A program made the position numbers and the translations under genes. A DNA stretch of 32,474 nucleotides from Diplocarpon mali (Eukaryota > Ascomycota > Leotiomycetes > Helotiales > Drepanopezizaceae): contig JAENRP010000085.1 in the NCBI GenBank assembly GCA_024741835.1, positions 1 through 32,474 on the forward strand, in the 5' to 3' direction. Numbering within the stretch: the stretch's first letter is position 1; each line of letters starts with the position of its first letter. The notes under the pieces were generated by a model that was not told where the DNA came from, made no database searches, and worked only from the letters and a program-made list of their open reading frames with translations. Shown one piece after another: positions 26,421-32,474 of this stretch.

Positions 26421-27650
26421 AAATCCATCGTCATCTCTCGCGTTACCCAAGACGCATCGTGCTGCCTCTGGCCTTCCAAGGTAACCGCAACGGCTGGCTC
26501 CGAGATCCGTCTTGCAAGTGGTGGCACAATCTCCCTAGATGGGTCTCTGATCTCCGGCGCCCGAGATCTCTCTGGTCCAGTCAGCCTGCTCCAGACTGTC
26601 CCAGCAGCTCCAGTCACGGCCACGAACCTCATCAAAGAATACCTGGGAACGCTGTACGGCTCTCTGAACGACGTTCTCCACATGTCAGATGGCACACCGC
26701 GGTTTACAAACCCCGTTTCTGATTCATACAAGACAGCCGACCTGGGCGACAGTAAGTTAAGTAATCCCAAAAGCTCCTGGCCCGTGCCGGCATAGCGCAC
26801 ATCTTAGGGTGCCGTCGGTATCACAGAGGTGTCTACTGGGATAAGGGTGGCCCTAGTCTTGGCAATATTTGTTGTGTTTTTTTGATGACCTAAGGGTACA
26901 GACAACCTCTCTTGAGCTCTTGTATATGTTAGCTGCTTAAGGCTAGCAACAGGGCGATAGTCCCGCTCTGGGTCCGCTTCAACTGTTCACCCATGCTCAG
27001 GTTGACTTCAACCCTTCAGATGCCCCAGGACTGATTGTTCTGTAAGCTTTGCCCTGTCGGAGATGCTAACAATTATCCCCTCTCGATTCGTACCACGGTT
27101 CTACCGCTGGGCAACTACTGCAAAAGATATCCGCGTCGTAGCAGGTGAAACGCCCAACCGAACGGAATTGGCCATTCCCCGGGCGAAAAGATTGCCCGAG
27201 TCACTGAAACAGCCACGGTCTCAACCGCTGCCACGGCGCCGACAACAATATACGCCATTGGTGTGGTGACTTCGGAGTCTGGCCCGGCGCTAACCAAAGA
27301 GACTGTCTTTGCTATGCCGCTTGCAGGTCTACTCGGTAGGGTCAACACCGATGCGGTGGATAGAGTGCGTGCGGGATCTGGGGACGGTGTGAATGTTTGG
27401 AGTCCGCAGGGTAGCTGCCGGGAAAAATCTTCGTCAAGGCGTGCTCTCTTCTCTGGGACAGAAGAGCATGTTATCCGTCTCGAACGAGGACAAGTTGTTC
27501 TTGGCTCCGTCAGGCAGACTTGCTGTCAAGGATGGGACAGATCGGGGGCGGTGGGAATCACGACCAGGTTCGAGGATGGCAGATTCCAAGTGTCTGCTCA
27601 CACTGATTGGTCATGGCTCATCTGTATCTGAGGACGAACTGTCGAATTGA
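26421..27650 (+). pseudogene. Possible decayed gene for a Thr/Ser/Ala-rich secreted or wall-type protein
   Basis: Plus-strand blocks read like protein but lie in different frames. Block 1 (about 26421-26775) contains GGTISLDGSLISGARDLSGP, then LIKEYLGTLYGSLNDVL and DGTPRFTNPVSDSYKTADLGD. Block 2 (about 27150-27350) contains TETATVSTAATAPTTIYAIG then VVTSESGPALTKETVFAMPL. Block 3 (27393-27650) ends in HGSSVSEDELSN before a stop. The Thr/Ala-rich repeats recall secreted or cell-wall-linked ascomycete proteins. The blocks are separated by stops and frame changes and I found no set of splice sites that joins them, so a frameshifted relic fits better than an active gene. A chance open region is also possible. 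Confidence 0.25.
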
Positions 27651-29484
27651 GAGAGCACTGATATTGAGCCTGGGTGGGAATGCACAGCACGGAGCACCGC
27701 GCTGCTATCCTGCTGGAGTTTCCCAGCTCAAGCGCGATGCTGAGAGCATTTTGGCGGGAAGGGGCGAGCAGAAAGGGTTACAGTCGTTGGTTTGTTTAGA
27801 TGGGTAGAATAAGCGAGACGAGAAGACCCGACGTGGCTCTTCACCCAAACACAAGCATCCGAAAATCTGTCAGGATATTCCGAGAGTCTGATGACGGATG
27901 GTCTCGCCAGCAGTTCTCCCCCGAGCCCTCTGCGACGTAACCACACGCCGAAGTCTCCGTGGAAGTTGTGTGTGGTGAGCTGGAGCGACGCCGTGGGCGT
28001 TTTCGGGCTGGACCGCAACCGCCACCACTTGATGGCATCGATGTACGTCGACTCTCGCCACCGAACGAGTGGATATCAGTCGGATCACTAGGTGCACAAG
28101 GCCAGGTCACACGGGGGCATCTCCCTGCGGAGCTCACGTGTAGCTCCGCAGCCTCAGGTAGGGGCGCAAGCACTTGCTCCCGCCACGAGCGCTGCCGGTT
28201 CAGATTCGACGAGCACGCGACGAACGCCGCACTGACGCGTACAGACGTCTCCACGATCAAGAGAACCACCCAGCTACGGATGCCACGCCAGCCGCTCTTG
28301 TCTGCACCGGCCCCACGACTCGCCCGATACATCCACCCACATTGTTCTCGGGTACCTGCGTCGTGCGAAACCACGGGATGATGGCCGGCGACACGTCCGG
28401 GATCGACTCCCCGACTCGGGAGCCCCGGGTCTCCGTGCCGGGATCGCGGCGCGCTCAAGGCCTCGGCATCTCGTCGCCCAATCTCGGAGGTCCGCGGGCT
28501 TGTAGTTGGCCAGACGGCGCCGACAGCCGGCGCGCAAGCTGTCCCAGCGGGCCGTTGAGCCTGCTCCGACGTCGGTGTCCCGCTCCGGCCGTGAAGTGAT
28601 ACGCCGACCTCTGCTCACCTGCTCCGACGCCCCAGCACGAGACGATCTGCAGCCGGACAGACGAGAGCCGTCCTCCTTGCGTGGGCCCACTGCGGCAGCG
28701 CCTTTGCCCGCGATAAGCTCACGGGGTCATCCCATCGCACCAGAGCACCGGGAGAAAGCAGGCGCATCAGCAGAAGCTACCGCTCCAGGTGTGTAGCGGT
28801 GTTGTGGCTGCACGATGGTGAAGCGAGTGTCTGGGGGTCGTGAATACGACGCCATGGGACGCCGGCGGGGCCGGAGACGGGTGCCGTCTGACCTTGGGGG
28901 ATCCCACGGTGGATTTGGGTTTCCCATCTCCCGACATTCAGGAAGAAGAAATACGGAATTGTTCTGTTGCATGGGTACGGGTTGTACATGGCCCCCATTC
29001 GGCTTCAGAAACGGAACTGTACCACGTGACAAAGCCTGCCTCAATTTACAATCAACCGAGCACGGTCGTTAGGCAGTTGGAGGGGTACTGGCTTTTGGAT
29101 CTCCTCATGTAGCTATGATCTATGCCAGCGATCTCTCGGAGACCAGTTCATTAATAAGACATTGTCCACGGTGCCCCCACCACGATTCGTAAAAGCAGCT
29201 AGTCCAGCCCAGGCTTGATACATCGCCACCCGTCCCACCCCATGTGTGGAACCATCTGTTCAGAGCCATCGTAGAGAAAGGGTGTATACAAGTTAAAAAA
29301 AAAAAAGAAGAAGAGAGAAGAAGAAGAAGAAGAAGAAGAAGAAGAAACCAAGGTGATTATGTAAGAGAAGCCATCTAACCATGCCATGCAATGACCAGCG
29401 CTTGCAATGCAGATGTGAATTAGGTATTTAGGTCGTTTCACAGAGAAAAGTATAGCGTGTTCTGATACTCGTCGTGAGATGGTC
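27651..29484. other. GC-rich spacer downstream of STE11
   Basis: No supported gene. The part at about 27.9-28.8 kb is GC-rich and full of overlapping Arg/Pro/Ser frames on both strands, like the left end of the window. The stretch next to 29485 should be the STE11 3' UTR and includes a purine tract of A and GAA repeats. Confidence 0.5.
29295..29347. repeat. Poly-A and GAA microsatellite
   Basis: Twelve A residues are followed by an interrupted run of about twelve GAA units. On the STE11 sense strand it reads as TTC repeats followed by a T run, beginning about 140 bp past the STE11 stop codon, so it may lie in the 3' UTR. Length variation between strains is likely for such a tract. Confidence 0.8.
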
Positions 29485-32377
29485 CTATGTCATGGGGTTC
29501 AGGAATGGGCTCAAGAGTAGCTCTTCCGCGCTTGGTCGCTTGGTTTGCTCGACCTCGAAGGCTTGCTTCAAGAATATCTGAGCCTCCCCGCTGGCATGTT
29601 CTGGGATCGTGGGGCTGATCTTCGCCCCGCCAATCTTGAAGATGGCTTGCAGTTGAGAGCAGTCGGGGAAGGGATGGTTCCCGGTCATCATCTCGACCAC
29701 GAGACAGCCGAGAGACCAGATATCAGCCTTGCGCGTGTACGATGTCTGTTTCACGACTTCGGGGGCCATCCAGAAGACCGAGCCTTGGAGGGATGGTCTG
29801 TTCTTGTTGTTGCCGGCGCCCCCGAGGAGGTTGGAAGCTTCGATCTTCTTGGAGATGCCGAAATCGGAGATCTTGATGCCACCCTTGTTGTCGACGAGGA
29901 TGTTGGCGCCCTTGATGTCTCGATGTATGATCTCTCGGCCGTGCAGGTATGCGAGTCCGGTGACGATCTGTCGGACGAAGTTGCGGATCAGAGGCTCCCG
30001 GAGGGCTCCATACGAGTTCAGCATGGTCTGGACCGACCCCCCCGGAACGTACTCGAGGAAGATGTTGAGATGCTCGGCCGAGGAGCTAGCCCCGAGGTAC
30101 TGGACAATATTCGGGTGCTGGAGATCTCTCAAGAGACTGATCTCGCGCTTCAGAGCGTCGATCATGCTCTTCTTCCTGGCATCGTTCTGACTATTGGAGG
30201 CGGGCGACGGTGCCTCGACCTGCTTGACGGCAAGAAGCTCCCCCGTGACGGCGTGGAGGGCCAGGTAGACGCTGCCAAACGAGCCCTGACCGATGAGCGC
30301 ACCCTTCATCCATTTGCTGTCATCCCAGGAGTCGCCCGCCAAGAAACTTTGCAGTTCGGCGTCTTCGTCTTCTCCATCTTCGTCCAAGGCCTGGCTGATA
30401 TCCCGCAGAGAGCCGCTAGCCTCGGTACTGGCATCCTCAAAGTAGCTGTTCTGGATCACGTTGCCATCGGGATCGGTGACGTTGATATTGGCCCCGTCAG
30501 ACCCGCTGTCAAAGGAGACGTACGATTTGCGGTTCGGCTCGATCGGGGATTCCTCCTGGACGCGTTCGAGCATCGAGGATGCCACCGAATCCCGGTAGCG
30601 GTTGTTGCCCCGGGTCAGATCCAAGGGTCGGACCTTGGCGAGTTGGCTGTTCCCACTCAGCCACGTATCGGCGATCGTTGGCATGGGCGGGGCATCGGCC
30701 ACGCTGGACGCAAAGCTGAGGTTGCTGGCGACGCTGAGGCGACTGTTGACTTTGCTGAGACGGGTCGATCTCCGCAACGAGAGTCGCGCCGTGCGGTCAA
30801 TCTCCTCCCGGGGGTGGTCCGGGAAGTAGGTGGTCAGGTCCGAGGTGATTAACTCGCTGGGGGGTCGCTGCCCAAAGAACTGTCGGAGGAGTCCCTTCTT
30901 TCCGCCCGACCTCGGTCTCGAGGTATCCCGTGGTTGCTCGATCGAGGGAGGCCGCTCCAAGCTCTGCGCCGTATTGTACACGTTCCGCTCTCGCTCCCCG
31001 GCAGACATCGACGAGTTGGCGGATTGAAAGGAGGCCGGCGACAGTGGATGTTGCGGCCCGTCGCTGAACGTCTCGCCCAGGACCTGCTGCACCTTGAGCT
31101 GGCTGCGCTTGTCCACGTTCTCGATCACCCGGTTATTCCTGTTCGCAGCCGCCTCTTCCATGGCAATGCCTGCCGCGCGTTCCAGCTCTGCCTCGCCCGG
31201 CAGGCCCTGGTGGATCTTCCTCAAGATCAGACGGTTGCGCTCGGGTCTCCGCTGGTCCTTGATGATCCGCCACAGTTCGGCCTCGGGGAGCCGGCGGCAC
31301 TGGCTCGGATCCGGATCGATACCGGCGAGGACGTAGAAGCAGTAATTCCGGTCGTGGTCTTCCCGGTAGGCAAACTTCCGCAACGTCAACCTCATCACCT
31401 CGTCGCAGGATTGGCAATCCACGATCCGGACGACCTTGGTCAGCCCGCCGGAGGAGATGACCCTGATGATGTCCTGGTTCTGCGGCAGCTGGGTCATCAT
31501 CGAGCCATCGATACTCCCATTCCCTCGCGTATGGTTGTTCATGAGCAGTGCTGCTTGCGACTGCGGCTCGCCGGGGGTGATTGGTCTCCGACCGCTGATC
31601 GTCCCGGCACTCGACGGCGCGCTGGAAGCGTTGAAGTATCCCTGCGCGTTCTCCCGCCGCGAAGCCTCGGCCGGACTCCGTACGCCGTATCGTTGCCTGA
31701 CGGCTCGAGCCTCGGAGCCGGCCAGGGGTGAGCTGGGTCGCGAGGACGCCTTGCTGACGTTCTCGGGGATGGCGGTGGCCGGGGTGAAGCCGTCATACTG
31801 TCTCGAGAATCTCTTGCTGGCCGATGGAGGCGGGATCGCTCGACTCGCCGGGCCGAGCGGTTTCGGGGAGCCAGTCGACGAGGGGGTATATGCTTCGAGG
31901 CCTGCGAAGGAATCCTGACCCGATCAGTGGGGAGCAACCAGAGCGGACAGGCCATCGACTTACCCTGTTTCTCTTCTTCTGGTTCGCATAGGCTCTCGTC
32001 CGCAGCTTCTTGATGTTGAGGAACAGTCTCACTCGGTCCCCGATCTTGTCGATCCCCATCTCCTGCAACACGGCCTTGTCCATCTCCAACAGGTTCTCCC
32101 CATTGATGTTGTTCTTCCGGAAGATCTTTTCGTAATCGCCGCAGTTGACACTGACCAGCCAGTCACATACACGTTCTTCATCCCAGTTCTTTGCCGACTC
32201 CGGGCCCTCCAAGTCGGAGAACTCGGACTCGGTCGGGCTGGCGAACGGCTGAGCCGAGGATACCAGCGCGGGCACCCTCCGACTCGAGTGAATTGCGGGC
32301 TGCGAGGATAGGGAGAGGTTCGACGGGGACGAAGCCATGCTCGCCGCAAAGGACGGTTTCGACGCTAGCAAAGCCAT
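29485..32377 (-). CDS. STE11: MAP kinase kinase kinase Ste11
   Basis: Two exons, 32377-31964 and 31914-29485, give 947 residues. The 49-bp intron (donor GTAAGT, acceptor GTCAG) joins KKRNR to DSFAGLEAYTPSS. A SAM domain (about 63-126: WDEERVCDWLVSVNCGDYEK) should bind the Ste50-type adaptor. A Ras-association domain follows (about 286-371), then a Ser-rich linker with LRQFFGQRPPSELI (about 481-494), a segment I associate with Ste11-type regulatory regions. The kinase domain spans about 673-945: GQGSFGSV (680-687), catalytic Lys in AVKQVE (702), HRDIKGAN (802-809), DFG (822-824), and APEVV. In ascomycetes this kinase activates the Ste7-type MAPKK in pathways controlling mating, cell fusion, infection structures and osmostress. 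The first ATG (MALLASKPSF) is used; Met14 is a possible alternative. Confidence 0.96.
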
Positions 32378-32474
32378 GGCGAGGAAGGCTCGTTAGGCAT
32401 AGAGGTGAGGTGCGGGTCGAGGTGTGCGATGATCGATGGTCCTTGGAGCGAGGACACCGATCAAGCCCGGGGGG
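32378..32474 (-). promoter_or_regulatory. Start of the STE11 leader or promoter, cut by the window edge
   Basis: This is the 97 bp upstream of the STE11 ATG. The sequence is too short to identify a promoter element, and the rest of the control region lies outside the window. Confidence 0.4.

Noticed and set aside
29545..30852. 435-codon plus-strand frame over the STE11 kinase exon
   Set aside because: It is the antisense shadow of a clearly conserved kinase and Ste11 linker. It shows no domain of its own and owes its length to high GC content.

Overview
The window is nuclear DNA from a filamentous ascomycete (Pezizomycotina; a leotiomycete is my weakly held guess). The reasons are spliced genes with 47-65 bp introns carrying GTAWGT-type donors, CTAAC/CTGAC branch points and YAG acceptors, orthologues of typical ascomycete single-copy genes, and long AT-rich spacers with transposon debris. 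Seven protein genes are supported. Six lie on the minus strand: DBP2 (DEAD-box RNA helicase), a PH plus leucine-rich-repeat protein, HTD2 (mitochondrial 3-hydroxyacyl-thioester dehydratase), PHA2 (prephenate dehydratase), SUP45 (translation release factor eRF1) and STE11 (MAPKKK). One, a small single-pass membrane protein with two LPxY motifs, is on the plus strand. I rebuilt exon joins by hand from splice signals and protein continuity; every joined CDS stays in frame.

Layout. 1-4160: GC-rich, gene-free DNA ending in a pyrimidine-rich promoter/leader for the membrane-protein gene (4161-4757). 4758-6221: spacer. 6222-8782: DBP2, seven exons, with a 439-bp intron between helicase motifs V and VI. 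8783-11694: DBP2 promoter and a long spacer. 11695-15337: PH/LRR gene. 15338-19259: AT-rich spacer with a cluster of GTAC sites, diverged repeat copies and a complete 276-bp MITE with 41-bp perfect terminal inverted repeats and a TA duplication. 19260-21781: HTD2 and PHA2 in tandem, 168 bp apart, with a palindromic double GATA site between them. 22717-24176: SUP45, whose last exon is only 5 nt. 24177-29484: spacer with a possible decayed gene at about 26.4-27.6 kb. 29485-32377: STE11.

The genes are mostly housekeeping (RNA remodelling, translation termination, mitochondrial fatty acid synthesis, phenylalanine synthesis) plus one MAPK-pathway kinase. They do not form a pathway cluster and I found no biosynthetic gene cluster. 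The most interesting signals are post-transcriptional: the DBP2 intron, which is open in frame over almost its full length and sits where an autoregulatory intron is known in yeast DBP2, and the odd 3' end of eRF1 (micro-exon, UGA-C stop, open in-frame extension).
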